64,000 nucleotides of DNA from Bradyrhizobium diazoefficiens (GCF_018129965.1 NZ_JAFCKW010000002.1:310001-374000); one strand, 5' to 3'; positions 1 to 8,200 are shown, counted from the first letter of the stretch. Notes: generated by a model not told the origin, from the sequence alone. Numbers and translations: made by a program.

Positions 1-1362
1 GCCGGCAACGTCGGGCAGGATCCCGCCGATCGGAACGATCTGGCCGTCGGCAACCGTGGAGGGCACGCGCCAGTGCGCCACGGTATCGGAAACATGCGGA
101 TAATCCTCGGTATCCGCGGGCAGCACGACTTCCGGCGTTGGCGGATCGACATAGCCGGCGAGCAGGTCGGCGCGCACCGACGGAATGATCGCAGGTCCGG
201 TGAGGGCCTTGCTCGGGCTGAAGCGCGTGAACCGGGCGAAGCGGCTCTTGAAGTTGATCGGAATGGAGAAGCTGTTGTTCGAGCCCGTCAGTTCGGCATG
301 ATCGAACTGGTTGAGCGTACTCTTCGGCTTCTGCACCACCCAGGGCGAGAACGACATCACGTCGATCTTGTTGTTGGTGAAGTCGACCTCGTAGAGCCGC
401 ATCATGGCGTTGCCGCCCTGATAATCCATCTGGTAGTCGACCACCATCTGGTGGACCGTATTGCCGAAATCGTTGGTCTTCGAAAGATACGCCGCGCCAT
501 GGTAGTGGCCGTTGAGGGTCATGAAGATCTGATCCTTGTCGTGGATCAGCTTGTCCCACAGCATCTTGCCGTAGTCGGTCTCCAGCGGCGACAGGCCGTC
601 GCTGTCGATGTTGAGGAGCTGGTGGTTGGACAGGATCACCGGCAGCGTCGGGTTGCGGTCGATCACGTCGCGCGCCCAGGCGATGGCGCCGTCCGAGATG
701 CGCCAGGACAGCGAGAGCACCATGAACTTGACGCCGTTGGCCTGGAAGATGTGGTATTCGTGGAAGCCGCTGCTGTCGCGCTCGCGGAACGTCGATTGCT
801 GCGCAGCGCGGCTGCTCGGGAACCACTTCAGATAGGGCTCGGCGGCGAGGCTACGCTGGGCGTCGGTGCCCGAATTCTGGTCCCAGGGGTTGTGGTAATC
901 GTAGTCGGTGACGACGTCGTGGTTGCCGGCGAGGATCGAATACGGGACCTTGGCGTCTTCGAGCTTCTTCATCGCGGCGTCTGCGATGATCCACTGGTTC
1001 GGCTTGTTCTGCTGGTCGACCACGTCACCGAGATGAATGACGAAGCGGATGCCGTATTTGGCGGCGTTGGCTGCGATCCACTGTGTCTGGGCATCGTACG
1101 GCGTCGAGCCGTAGGCCTTCTGAAACTGCTGGCTCTCGTCGGTCGTCGCGTAACGCGAATAGAACTGCGTGTCGGGCAGAACCGCGATGGAGAAGCTGTT
1201 CAATGAAGGAGTGCTGCTCTGCGCCTTGGCCGCACCCGCGCCGAGCGCCAGCACCGAAAGACTGGCGGCGCCCTGAAGGACCGCGCGGCGATCGATCATT
1301 TGGCGCGTGGAAGTGTTGCCGGAACGATGATGTCCGGCGCGGTCGATGTCGTCATTGCTCAT
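1..1362 (-). CDS. Tat-exported calcineurin-like metallophosphoesterase, 3' end cut by the window
   Basis: Reading leftward from ATG at 1362, the frame stays open to base 1 (454 codons), so the C-terminus lies outside the window. The N-terminus carries a twin-arginine signal (RRAVLQG at about residues 25-31, then a hydrophobic stretch ending AKA-Q), so the product is probably exported folded. Metallophosphoesterase motifs are visible in order: PDTQ near 63, GDVVD near 112, GNHD near 146, then SNHQ and NGHYH further on, which supply the expected Asp, Asn and His metal ligands. The substrate cannot be read from sequence. A second Met at 1299, immediately before the RR motif, is an alternative start and would give a more typical Tat leader length. 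The gene stands alone on its strand. Confidence 0.85.
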   Translation of the reverse strand, partial: MSNDDIDRAGHHRSGNTSTRQMIDRRAVLQGAASLSVLALGAGAAKAQSSTPSLNSFSIAVLPDTQFYSRYATTDESQQFQKAYGSTPYDAQTQWIAANAAKYGIRFVIHLGDVVDQQNKPNQWIIADAAMKKLEDAKVPYSILAGNHDVVTDYDYHNPWDQNSGTDAQRSLAAEPYLKWFPSSRAAQQSTFRERDSSGFHEYHIFQANGVKFMVLSLSWRISDGAIAWARDVIDRNPTLPVILSNHQLLNIDSDGLSPLETDYGKMLWDKLIHDKDQIFMTLNGHYHGAAYLSKTNDFGNTVHQMVVDYQMDYQGGNAMMRLYEVDFTNNKIDVMSFSPWVVQKPKSTLNQFDHAELTGSNNSFSIPINFKSRFARFTRFSPSKALTGPAIIPSVRADLLAGYVDPPTPEVVLPADTEDYPHVSDTVAHWRVPSTVADGQIVPIGGILPDVAG

Positions 1363-1689
1363 GGAAGATTGCCTATTGCTGTCCGGTCGCAGTTGCGACG
1401 GTAGGCGGGTCTCTAGCGATCGTAATTAACATAAAGATTAAAGAAATGTATCATAAGTAATGTTATCAAATGAAGGGCGCGGCCATGCGAGATCGGCCAG
1501 CGCCGGCGCGGCAGAGAAGCCGTCGGCGACAAATGCGATGGAGCAGGTTTCGACTTCCTTGTGAGCGGTCGCAGGCAGCCCCGGGCGATCTGTCCCTGCT
1601 GGTCGGCGGCATCGCGGATCCGCGCGCGCCTCGCACGCAGGCGGAGACGCCGCGGCTCGCGACGGATCAATGAGTACGGCTCCTGGAAC
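1363..1689. promoter_or_regulatory. 327-bp gap with AT-rich leader of the metallophosphoesterase
   Basis: No convincing gene lies here. An AT-rich stretch at about 1418-1470, unusual in this GC-rich window, sits 60-110 bases upstream of the leftward start at 1362 and contains TTGATA-like and TAAT-rich tracts on the minus strand. It is a plausible promoter region for the phosphoesterase; I cannot assign exact -35 and -10 boxes. The rest of the gap (1471-1689) shows nothing recognisable. Confidence 0.3.
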
Positions 1690-1744
1690 CTAGCGCCAGT
1701 AGAACCGGATCGCGACGTAGACCACGACGAGGCAGACGAGGATC
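1690..1744 (-). repeat. 55-bp direct repeat, copy 1
   Basis: Matches 5338-5392 at 53 of 55 bases in the same orientation. It corresponds to the last codons and stop of the gene ending at 5338. The two copies bracket the MFS / DapA-family / IclR block. Confidence 0.85.
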
Positions 1745-1782
1745 GCGCCAACTGGAAGGCGTTGTTCACTTCTTATATGCAT
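1690..1782 (-). pseudogene. Duplicated 3' tail of the membrane-anchored gene at 5338-5781 (or a 30-residue membrane peptide)
   Basis: ATG at 1782 to TAG at 1690 encodes 30 residues that are mostly one transmembrane helix and end AIRFYWR. The C-terminal end of the intact protein at 5338-5781 is almost the same (VCLVVVYVAIRLYWR). At DNA level 1690-1744 and 5338-5392 match at 53 of 55 positions; homology weakens upstream of that. The ATG lies inside the hairpin at 1779-1807 and has only a weak ribosome site, so a gene remnant is more likely than an expressed small protein. The N-terminal soluble part of the paralogue is missing. Confidence 0.55.
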
Positions 1783-1807
1783 CGCCACCCAAACGAGGTG
1801 GCGATGC
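1779..1807 (-). terminator. Strong hairpin downstream of the MFS gene
   Basis: An 11-bp perfect stem (GCATCGCCACC / GGTGGCGATGC) with a 7-base loop lies 40 bases past the stop of the leftward MFS gene. There is no clear U-tract on either strand, so it may act as a 3' stabilising structure or a weak terminator. Confidence 0.45.
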
Positions 1808-1846
1808 CGTTTGCGCGTCTGCTCGGATCCAACCGAGCACGACGTC

Positions 1847-3160
1847 TCAGCCCAATCGTTGCCTGGCCGTTTCCGGCGCCGTCAACACGCAACCGGCGGT
1901 GATCGCGCAGCCGATCATGAGGAAAACCGAGATAGGCCAGGACGCACCGCCCGCCTGTGCGACGAGGAAAGTCGCAATCATCGGAGTTAATCCGCCGATG
2001 ATGTTGGCAAGCTGAAAGCCGAGCGAAATACCGGTGTAGCGGACGCCGGTCGAAAAACTCTCGGAGAAGAAGGCGGGCTGGACCGCAAACATGGCCGCCA
2101 ATGCCACGGCATAGCCGAATACGATGGCGAGGAAGAACAACACGGGATTGGCAGTGTTGATCAGCCAGAACAGGGGGAAGGCGAATGCCGCCGCCAGGCA
2201 GGCGCCGAACAGATAGACGGGACGCCGCCCGATTCGATCGGACAGCGCGCCGAACAGGGGCACCGTGACAATGCCCACGCCGCTCGCCCCAAGCAACGCG
2301 ATCAGGACGTGCTGAGAGGTAAGTCCGACCGTGCGCGTGGCGTAGGATAGCAGGAAGCCTATCACCAGCCAGCCGAGGATGATCTCGCCGGTGCGCATGC
2401 CCATGGCGATCAGCACCGGCTTCTTGCCGTTGCGCAGGATTTCCATGATGGGTGCTCGTTGCGTCGCTTGCGGTTTGCGCGTCGCAGCCTCGAACACCGG
2501 GCTTTCATCGACCTTGCTGCGAATGAACGATCCGACCGCCAGCAGCACGATGCTGATCAGGAAGGGGACTCGCCAGCCGTCCCCGTTGAGGCTGTCCTGC
2601 GGCAACACGGCAAAGACCAGGGTCGAGGTAAACAATCCAATGACGTTGCCGAGTTGGACGAATGTCCCATAGAAGCCCCGCCGGCCAGCAGGGGCATATT
2701 CCACGATCATGGTGGCGGCACCGCCCCATTCGCCGCCGATGGCGAACCCTTGAAGCAGACGCAACAGGATGATGATGGCCGGCGCCAGCAACCCGATGCT
2801 GTCGTAGCTCGGAACCAGCCCGATCGCGAACGTCGACAGGCCCATGATCGTGAGCGAGGTGACCAGCGTAGCCTTGCGGCCGAACCGATCGCCGAAATGT
2901 CCGAACACGATCGCGCCGAGCGGGCGTGTCAGGAACGGAATCGCGAGCGTCGCATAGGCCGCCATGATGCCGGCATAGGGAGACAGTGTGGGGAAGAACA
3001 CCCGCGGAAACACTAGCGCTGCGGCCGTCCCGTAGATGAAGAAATCGTAGAATTCGATCGTGGTGCCGATCAGGCTCGATCCCACAACGGTCGCGAGTTT
3101 CGAGCGGCCGCGGGCTGGAATGTCGACCGCGCTATCCGCGGCGAGATTTTGTTCAGTCAT
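1847..3160 (-). CDS. MFS transporter, metabolite:H+ symporter (MHS) type
   Basis: The 437-residue product has the usual MHS layout: an N-terminal GTTIEFYDFFIYG motif near residue 32, the FGHFGDRFGRK loop between helices 2 and 3, RLLQGFAIGGEWGGA near 135, and a second-half SDRIGRRP loop. Twelve hydrophobic segments are visible. Relatives carry shikimate, dicarboxylates, alpha-ketoglutarate or proline/betaine; the substrate here is probably what the upstream DapA-family enzyme uses or makes. The ATG at 3160 is preceded by AGGGGAGA. The gene follows the aldolase on the same strand after 144 bases that contain a large hairpin (3228-3258), so the pair is likely one transcription unit. Confidence 0.85.
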   Translation of the reverse strand: MTEQNLAADSAVDIPARGRSKLATVVGSSLIGTTIEFYDFFIYGTAAALVFPRVFFPTLSPYAGIMAAYATLAIPFLTRPLGAIVFGHFGDRFGRKATLVTSLTIMGLSTFAIGLVPSYDSIGLLAPAIIILLRLLQGFAIGGEWGGAATMIVEYAPAGRRGFYGTFVQLGNVIGLFTSTLVFAVLPQDSLNGDGWRVPFLISIVLLAVGSFIRSKVDESPVFEAATRKPQATQRAPIMEILRNGKKPVLIAMGMRTGEIILGWLVIGFLLSYATRTVGLTSQHVLIALLGASGVGIVTVPLFGALSDRIGRRPVYLFGACLAAAFAFPLFWLINTANPVLFFLAIVFGYAVALAAMFAVQPAFFSESFSTGVRYTGISLGFQLANIIGGLTPMIATFLVAQAGGASWPISVFLMIGCAITAGCVLTAPETARQRLG

Positions 3161-3227
3161 AACGTCTCCCCTGGTGTTTTTTTGATGAAGGACGCGGCTC
3201 GGTGGCCGCGTTTCGACCGGACAAGCG

Positions 3228-3258
3228 GCACCGTCTGCCCGCGCGGGGCAGCCGGTGC
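3228..3258 (-). other. Hairpin between the aldolase and MFS genes
   Basis: GCACCGTCTGCCC and GGGCAGCCGGTGC pair over 13 bases with one mismatch around the 5-base loop GCGCG. It sits in the 144-base spacer between two genes on the same strand. With no U-tract it is more likely an mRNA processing or stability element that lets the two genes be expressed at different levels than a full terminator. Confidence 0.5.
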
Positions 3259-3304
3259 GCTGTTCGATCGTGTGCTGGTTCGATCCCGGCGGTGCCGGAG
3301 GCTC

Positions 3305-4231
3305 TTAGATGCCCAGGCTCTTCAGCGCCTGGTCGATCGTCTTCTTCTGCTCGTCGCTCACCTCGTCCATCGGCGCGCGCGGGTAGAAAAGGCCGAGCCC
3401 CTGACGGTGCTGGATGTATTTGACGCAGGCCGGCAGATTATCGTGTCGCAGCACGTTCCAGAGCTTGTTGAGCTTGTTGTGAATATCGAGCGCGGTGTCG
3501 TGGTCCTTGGCGCTTACCGCGTTCCAGAGCTTGACGCATGTGCCGGGCAGGGCGGCGGTCAGCGCGCTGATTGCGCCATGCGCGCCGAGCGCAAAGGACG
3601 GATAGAGCAGGGCGTCGATACCGCTCAGCACGATGTTGTTCGGCGAGACGCTCCCCATCAGGTCGGAAACGGATTTGAGATCGCCCGAACTCTGCTTCAT
3701 GCCGACGACACCGGGCACTTCACGCATCACGCGAAGCATCAGTTCCACACTGAGATAATTCCAGGGGATCACGTTATATATGAGGATGGGGATGCCGGTT
3801 TCCTCGTAGATGGCGCGAAAATGCTCGACTGTGTTTTCGGCGCTCGGTTTGAACAGATAGTGCACCGGCGTGATCTGCAGCGCGGCGATGTCGAGGTCGC
3901 GTAGCGCGCGCATGCGCTCGATGGCTTCGCGCGTGCTGTTCACGATCAGCCCGACGATGAAGGGTTTGCGGCCGCCGAGGGCGTCGTGGCTCGCTCGCAT
4001 GACTTTGGTGAATTCTTCGGCGCCGAGCGTGTGGCCCTCTCCGGTGCTGCCGCCGACTACGATTCCGTTCACGCCCTTGTCGATCGCGAAATCCACCTGC
4101 TCCTTGATTGCAGAAAACACGATCTCGCCGTGCCGGTCGAACGGCATGGTGAACGGCGGCAGGATTCCGGTCAGGACGTCGCGGAGATTGGTGGCTTTGA
4201 CTTTCGGCTTTTCGAGTACGGTTGTCGGCAC
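3305..4231 (-). CDS. DapA/NanA-family lyase (dihydrodipicolinate synthase-like aldolase)
   Basis: This 308-residue protein is a class I aldolase of the DHDPS/N-acetylneuraminate lyase family. The GGSTGEGH pyruvate-binding loop is at about 60-67, the catalytic Tyr in IYNVIPWN at about 152, and the Schiff-base Lys in GMKQSSGD at about 179, all with family spacing. Start is GTG at 4231, supported by GAGGAG six bases upstream. The partnership with an MFS permease and a divergent IclR regulator points to a catabolic 2-keto acid aldolase or dehydratase rather than lysine biosynthesis. The exact substrate is not readable. Confidence 0.8.
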   Translation of the reverse strand: MPTTVLEKPKVKATNLRDVLTGILPPFTMPFDRHGEIVFSAIKEQVDFAIDKGVNGIVVGGSTGEGHTLGAEEFTKVMRASHDALGGRKPFIVGLIVNSTREAIERMRALRDLDIAALQITPVHYLFKPSAENTVEHFRAIYEETGIPILIYNVIPWNYLSVELMLRVMREVPGVVGMKQSSGDLKSVSDLMGSVSPNNIVLSGIDALLYPSFALGAHGAISALTAALPGTCVKLWNAVSAKDHDTALDIHNKLNKLWNVLRHDNLPACVKYIQHRQGLGLFYPRAPMDEVSDEQKKTIDQALKSLGI

Positions 4232-4428
4232 AGTGCGCTCCTCATATCGCGGATCTGGTCAGGCCTGGAGGTGAGCGCCTTCGCCGTTCCGATCTCGGTG
4301 ACCTGGGATCGAAAGAGGCTGTGGTCGCAAGCGCTTCCTTCAAAGATCTGTCCGCCCGCCTTTGACTTCTTGAATGCGAGCACTTTTGCAGCCGGGCGCA
4401 CTCCGCTGTCAATCGTATTTCGGAATAG

Positions 4429-4447
4429 AATCCCGTTATATGGGATT
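4429..4447. promoter_or_regulatory. Inverted repeat, candidate IclR operator 1
   Basis: AATCCC-N7-GGGATT is a perfect 6-7-6 inverted repeat between the divergent aldolase and IclR genes. A half-site-like GGAATA lies just before it at 4422. Its centre is 60 bases from that of the second 6-7-6 repeat at 4489-4507. Confidence 0.5.
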
Positions 4448-4488
4448 GGTGTAGGTTTTTTGTCATTTTATCCCGTATGTGATAATTG

Positions 4489-4507
4489 TATTCCAATATC
4501 CGGAATA
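4489..4507. promoter_or_regulatory. Inverted repeat, candidate IclR operator 2
   Basis: TATTCC-N7-GGAATA is a perfect 6-7-6 inverted repeat ending 10 bases before the iclR start, so binding here would block the regulator's own translation-start region and suggests autoregulation. A smaller repeat TTATC-N8-GATAA (4468-4485) lies between the two operators. Confidence 0.5.
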
Positions 4508-4517
4508 GAGTGCTCCG

Positions 4518-5309
4518 ATGGCTAGGCGAGATCCATCTCAAGCGACCACGCGTTCAGACGAGGGTTTGAAATCGCTCGTCAAAGTCGTACGTGTCCTCGA
4601 CGTGTTCTCGCGTACCGCACGTGCACTGTCGCTCGCCGAGATTTGCCAGCGAACCGGTTATCCGCGGAGCACCACCCACCGATTGCTATCGTCGATGCGC
4701 GAGGCCGGTTTGCTCGATCAGGATCGCAATCGTGATCGCTATCGGCTGGGCCTGAAGCTGTACGAGCTCGGCAATACTGTGCTCGCGAACATGGATCTGC
4801 ACCGAGAGGCACGCCCCTATGTCGAGGCGCTCGGCCGCCTGACCGGGCAAGTTGTCCATCTCGCCGTGTTCGACGGGCGCCACGCGGTTGTCATCGGCAA
4901 ATCGGAATCTCAGATCGACGCGACCTCAGGCGCATTCCTGGAATCCGCGCCTGCCCATTGCACCAGTGTCGGTAAAGCCATCCTGGCGTATCAGCCGGAT
5001 GTGGTCCTCGAGACGTTTCTCGCCGAAGGACTAGCCCGCTTCACCGATACCACCATCACCGATCCCGTCGTGTTGCGGCAGGAACTCGAGTTGACGCGCA
5101 ACCGCGGTTACTCGATCGATCAGGCCGAGCATCAGCCAGGCCTGAATTGCGTGGGCGCTCCAATCCGTGATCTGTCGGGACGGGTGTTTGCCGCTGTCAG
5201 TGTCAGTGGCCCGGCCTGGAAGACGCCGTTAAGTGAGGCGGGCCGGGTTGCGAAGATCGTGATTCATCACGCCGACTGCATCAGCCGTGCACTCGGTCAC
5301 GGGGCATAG
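4518..5309 (+). CDS. IclR-family transcriptional regulator
   Basis: The 263-residue protein has an N-terminal winged helix (about residues 18-80; recognition region RTGYPRSTTHRLLSSM near 45-60) followed by the IclR effector-binding domain, with HCTSVGKAILAY and the GLNCVGAPIRD strand typical of the family. It is transcribed away from the aldolase-transporter pair and is the obvious local regulator of both, probably responding to the aldolase substrate. The start at 4518 directly follows the inverted repeats at 4429-4507. Confidence 0.9.
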   Translation: MARRDPSQATTRSDEGLKSLVKVVRVLDVFSRTARALSLAEICQRTGYPRSTTHRLLSSMREAGLLDQDRNRDRYRLGLKLYELGNTVLANMDLHREARPYVEALGRLTGQVVHLAVFDGRHAVVIGKSESQIDATSGAFLESAPAHCTSVGKAILAYQPDVVLETFLAEGLARFTDTTITDPVVLRQELELTRNRGYSIDQAEHQPGLNCVGAPIRDLSGRVFAAVSVSGPAWKTPLSEAGRVAKIVIHHADCISRALGHGA

Positions 5310-5337
5310 ACCGACCAAGGTCGCGTGCTGCCTTCAC

Positions 5338-5392
5338 CTAGCGCCAGTAGAGCCGGATCGCGACGTAGACCACGACGAGGCAGACGAAGATC
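5338..5392 (-). repeat. 55-bp direct repeat, copy 2
   Basis: It is the 3' end of the intact gene and is repeated with 2 mismatches at 1690-1744, bracketing 3.6 kb that contains the IclR, aldolase and MFS genes. Confidence 0.85.
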
Positions 5393-5781
5393 AGGGCCAC
5401 CGGGAGCGGGCGTTTCTGGGTCCCGCCGAACGTCGCCGACATGAACGAGGCCGCCGTCTTCTTCGGCTTGGGCGCGGGGCGCCGGAACGCGGTGACATTG
5501 TCGGCGGCAGGTTCTGCCGCGCGCGGCTGGACGTCGGGCGGGGTTCCCGTGCCGCCCATCTCGACATAGTAGGCCTTGTAGATCGCGCCGATCGTGGCCT
5601 CGCCGGCCTCGCTTTCGCTCATCTGCGCCAGCAGGTTCTGGTAGCTCGTGAGGAACTCCTGGGCCTCCGGGGGCAGGGCGGACGCCCCGTTGAGCTTCGC
5701 CATCATCTTCCAGGTGGCGAAATCGGCGCGGGCGCGGGTATCGGCGCGTCGCGCGATCAGCATATCGGCAGCTTTGACCAA
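5338..5781 (-). CDS. Hypothetical protein with C-terminal membrane anchor
   Basis: The product is about 141-147 residues: a soluble N-terminal region rich in Ala, Arg and acidic residues, a Pro/Lys-rich linker (RRPAPKPKK), and one C-terminal transmembrane helix ending AIRLYWR. I do not recognise the family. The start is uncertain: TTG at 5781 has AGAGG six bases upstream, while ATG at 5763 has no clear ribosome site. The last 55 bases are duplicated 3.6 kb away at 1690-1744, which suggests that this gene's 3' end was the attachment or crossover point for the intervening block. Confidence 0.65.
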   Translation of the reverse strand: MVKAADMLIARRADTRARADFATWKMMAKLNGASALPPEAQEFLTSYQNLLAQMSESEAGEATIGAIYKAYYVEMGGTGTPPDVQPRAAEPAADNVTAFRRPAPKPKKTAASFMSATFGGTQKRPLPVALIFVCLVVVYVAIRLYWR

Positions 5782-5828
5782 GTCGGCCTCTGGCCTTTCG
5801 GCTTGTGGGTGCGGGTGTCGCTGTTCAA

Positions 5829-6509
5829 CTACGCATTGCCGGTCAGAAAGAGAACAGCTTGAATCACATGACCGGTCAACGTTCGCAGTATTGCTGAAAT
5901 AACATCAAGATTTAGACCGAACTGGGAGCCCGCCAGCGGCAGCAGGATCAGCAGGCCGATCAGGATCATCATCCCGAACGGCTCGAGCCGTGCCAGCGGC
6001 AGGCCGAGCGCGCGGGGCAGCAGCCCGACCGCGACTCGCCCGCCGTCGAGCGGCGGGATCGGCAACATGTTGAAGACCGCCAGGACCGCATTGATGAGGA
6101 TCGCATTCCTGAGATTGTCAGCGATCCATTGCGCCGACCCCGCGGGGATCAAGGGCAGGGCGTGGACGGCGAGGCCCGCCGCGAGTGCCAGCAGGATGTT
6201 GGTGACCGGCCCGGCCAGCGCGACCCAGACCATGTCGAGCCGGGGGTTGTCGAGGTTGCGGAAATTCACCGGCACCGGCTTGGCGTAGCCGAACAGGAAC
6301 GGCGAATGGGCAAACAGCAGCATCGCCGGCAGGATCACGGTACCGAACGGATCGATGTGGCGCAAAGGGTTGAAGCTGACGCGGCCGAGCTGCCAGGCCG
6401 TGTTGTCGCCGAGCCGATGCGCGACGAAGCCGTGCGCGGCCTCGTGGAAGGTGATGGCGAGCACGAGCGGCAGCACCCATACGGAAAGGCTATAGAGCGA
6501 AATGTCCAC
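5829..6509 (-). CDS. Site-2-protease-family (M50) zinc metalloprotease
   Basis: The 226-residue integral membrane protein has the metal-binding HEAAH motif (about 22-26) inside the first transmembrane region and the second conserved motif PPLDGGR (about 152-158), whose Asp is the third zinc ligand. It is the short SpoIVFB/YwhC-like type without PDZ domain, common as a stand-alone housekeeping gene in Rhizobiales. I chose GTG at 6509 because the protein then begins at the first helix; the frame stays open to 6572. Its substrate is unknown and the neighbours give no hint. Confidence 0.85.
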   Translation of the reverse strand: MDISLYSLSVWVLPLVLAITFHEAAHGFVAHRLGDNTAWQLGRVSFNPLRHIDPFGTVILPAMLLFAHSPFLFGYAKPVPVNFRNLDNPRLDMVWVALAGPVTNILLALAAGLAVHALPLIPAGSAQWIADNLRNAILINAVLAVFNMLPIPPLDGGRVAVGLLPRALGLPLARLEPFGMMILIGLLILLPLAGSQFGLNLDVISAILRTLTGHVIQAVLFLTGNA

Positions 6510-6617
6510 GGCTTGTCGGTCCCGGTTTGCCTGCGCCTTGCAGGCGACCCGGCCGAACCGGCGGTGCAGCAACGCTTCAGCTCAACATAGGGCGCCCGGT
6601 TCCGAAATGCCACGCCC

Positions 6618-7016
6618 CTAGGCCGGGATCGTCCCTTCATATTGGGTCAGGCCGTCGTCCAGCTTCAGCCACGCCAGCTTCTCCGAGACCCAGATGTGCT
6701 CGGTCGGCGCAAACGCATTGCGGTCGTCGAAGGTCGCCAGCGCCACGCCCGCCAGCGTGCCGTTGCGCCGCCAGGAGAACAGGCGCGTGCCGCAGCGCTT
6801 GCAGAACACGCGGTCGATGGCTTCGGACGACGCATAGCGGGCGGTGTCGCCCTCGACGGTGAGGGCGCGCTGGTCGAATTGCGCGCGGGCGAAGTAGGGC
6901 GAGCCCATCGCCTTCTGGCACATGCGGCAATGGCAGATGCGGACGTTGAGCGGTTCGCCCTCAGCCTTGAACCGCACCGCGCCGCACAGGCATCCGCCCT
7001 CCCGGATCATGCTCAT
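6618..7016 (-). CDS. GFA-domain (CENP-V-like) zinc protein
   Basis: The 132-residue protein carries the cysteine pattern of the GFA fold: GGCLCG near residues 7-12, ICHCRMC near 27-33 and FCKRCG near 80. These bind zinc in glutathione-dependent formaldehyde-activating enzyme relatives; most members of this family have no proven activity, and a formaldehyde role should not be assumed. The ATG at 7016 overlaps the stop of the upstream serine hydrolase by four bases (ATGA), so the two are translationally coupled. Confidence 0.85.
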   Translation of the reverse strand: MSMIREGGCLCGAVRFKAEGEPLNVRICHCRMCQKAMGSPYFARAQFDQRALTVEGDTARYASSEAIDRVFCKRCGTRLFSWRRNGTLAGVALATFDDRNAFAPTEHIWVSEKLAWLKLDDGLTQYEGTIPA

Positions 7017-8170
7017 GCGACCCGCCATTCGCCGACCTGGCGCGCCATGGTCCAGTTGAGCTCGTCGAGATCGGCGTCCATGTTGGAGTTCGACCGCCTG
7101 GTGTTGGTGAAGGCGGCCCAGCAGAAGCCGCCATGGGTGCGCACGACGATCGTGCTCGTCCCCGGCAGGCTGCCGGTATGCCACCAATTGTCGGACTTGT
7201 TCACGCAGAAGCCCTTGGCGTAGTCCGGGCTGTAGCCGGGCGCAGTGGTCATCACCTTGACGGTGTGCGCGTGCAGGAGGTTCGCCGGCCTCGTGTAGCC
7301 GTCGACATGCATCAGGAACTGCACGAGGTCCGCCGGCCTCGCGAGCCAGCCGCCATGGGAATCCATCCGCCGGACATTCATGTCGTAGGGATTTTCGCCC
7401 TGACCGTAATAGACGACTTCGCCGGCCTGGCGCTGGTCGCGCGTGTTGCCCGCAAGCGTCATGCTGGTGACCCCGCAGCGTGCGAGCACCTCGGTGCGGA
7501 CATGCTCGGCATAGGGCTGGCCGGTCAGCTTCTCGATCACGCGGCCGAGCACGCAATAGCCGAAATTGGAATAGGCGTATTGCCGGCCAGGCGGGCGGTC
7601 CAGCGGATGGTTTGCGAGCGTCCAGCTGATCAGTTGCGCATGGTCCATCCGTGGATGGCTGAACATGGGATCGCGGCCATCGTTGCTCCAGCCGCCGGCG
7701 GTGTGCGTGAGGAGATGCTCGAGCGTGATCTGGTCGATGCCGGCAGAGTAGGGCGGCTGCCCGTAATCGGTGCCGAGCAGCGCACCCGGGCCGAACACGC
7801 GATCCGTCAGCTTGAGACGGTTCTCCTCGATCAGGCGGAAGATCGTGACCGAGGTGATCGGCTTGCTGACGCTGGCGATCCGGAACAGATGTCCGGGCGT
7901 CAAGGCCTCCTTGCGCTCGACATCGGCAAGACCGAAGGCGTCCTCGTGAACGACTGTGCCGGCGTAACCAATCGCAAAGGACAGCGCCGGCACGCCGTAT
8001 TTGTCCATGAAGCTACGCGCCAGCCGCGCCATGGCCGCGCGCTCGGCCGGCGCCGGCGGGCGAATGCCCGGCGGGTTCGGCGCGAGTTGCGCGCGTGCTG
8101 CCTGCGACAGCAGCGGCAGCGCGCCTGCGCCCGCTGCGAGCTTGACGAAATCCCGACGCCCAATCCGCAT
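7013..8170 (-). CDS. Tat-exported serine hydrolase, class C beta-lactamase / esterase family
   Basis: The 385-residue protein starts with a Tat signal (GRRDFVKLA near residue 4) and an AxA-type cleavage region near 25-27. It shows the SVSK motif (Ser100 nucleophile, Lys103) and YSN (Tyr200) of the beta-lactamase/D-Ala-D-Ala carboxypeptidase fold; HTAGG is near 156. Proteins of this group are mostly esterases or peptidases and need not give resistance. ATG 8170 is preceded by GGAAGGGG. It lies 30 bases after the SDR gene ending at 8201, so it could be the tail of the dehydratase operon and might act as an esterase or lactonase there; that is inference. Confidence 0.8.
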   Translation of the reverse strand: MRIGRRDFVKLAAGAGALPLLSQAARAQLAPNPPGIRPPAPAERAAMARLARSFMDKYGVPALSFAIGYAGTVVHEDAFGLADVERKEALTPGHLFRIASVSKPITSVTIFRLIEENRLKLTDRVFGPGALLGTDYGQPPYSAGIDQITLEHLLTHTAGGWSNDGRDPMFSHPRMDHAQLISWTLANHPLDRPPGRQYAYSNFGYCVLGRVIEKLTGQPYAEHVRTEVLARCGVTSMTLAGNTRDQRQAGEVVYYGQGENPYDMNVRRMDSHGGWLARPADLVQFLMHVDGYTRPANLLHAHTVKVMTTAPGYSPDYAKGFCVNKSDNWWHTGSLPGTSTIVVRTHGGFCWAAFTNTRRSNSNMDADLDELNWTMARQVGEWRVA

Positions 8171-8200
8171 GGTCCGCCCCTTCCAAGGGCAGCTACCGCA

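Noticed and set aside
1413..1769. 118-codon frame over the non-coding gap left of the MFS gene
   Set aside because: Arg/Ser-rich out-of-frame reading of the duplicated 3' tail; no family, no ribosome site.
2459..3016. Plus-strand frame opposite the MHS transporter
   Set aside because: Shadow; no domain, no start signal.
6618..7016. Functional formaldehyde detoxification enzyme
   Set aside because: GFA-fold zinc motifs do not by themselves show this activity, and no formaldehyde or glutathione pathway genes are near.
7013..8170. Antibiotic-resistance beta-lactamase
   Set aside because: SVSK and YSN motifs show only membership of the broad serine-hydrolase family; Tat export and lack of an AmpR neighbour argue for an esterase or peptidase-like role.
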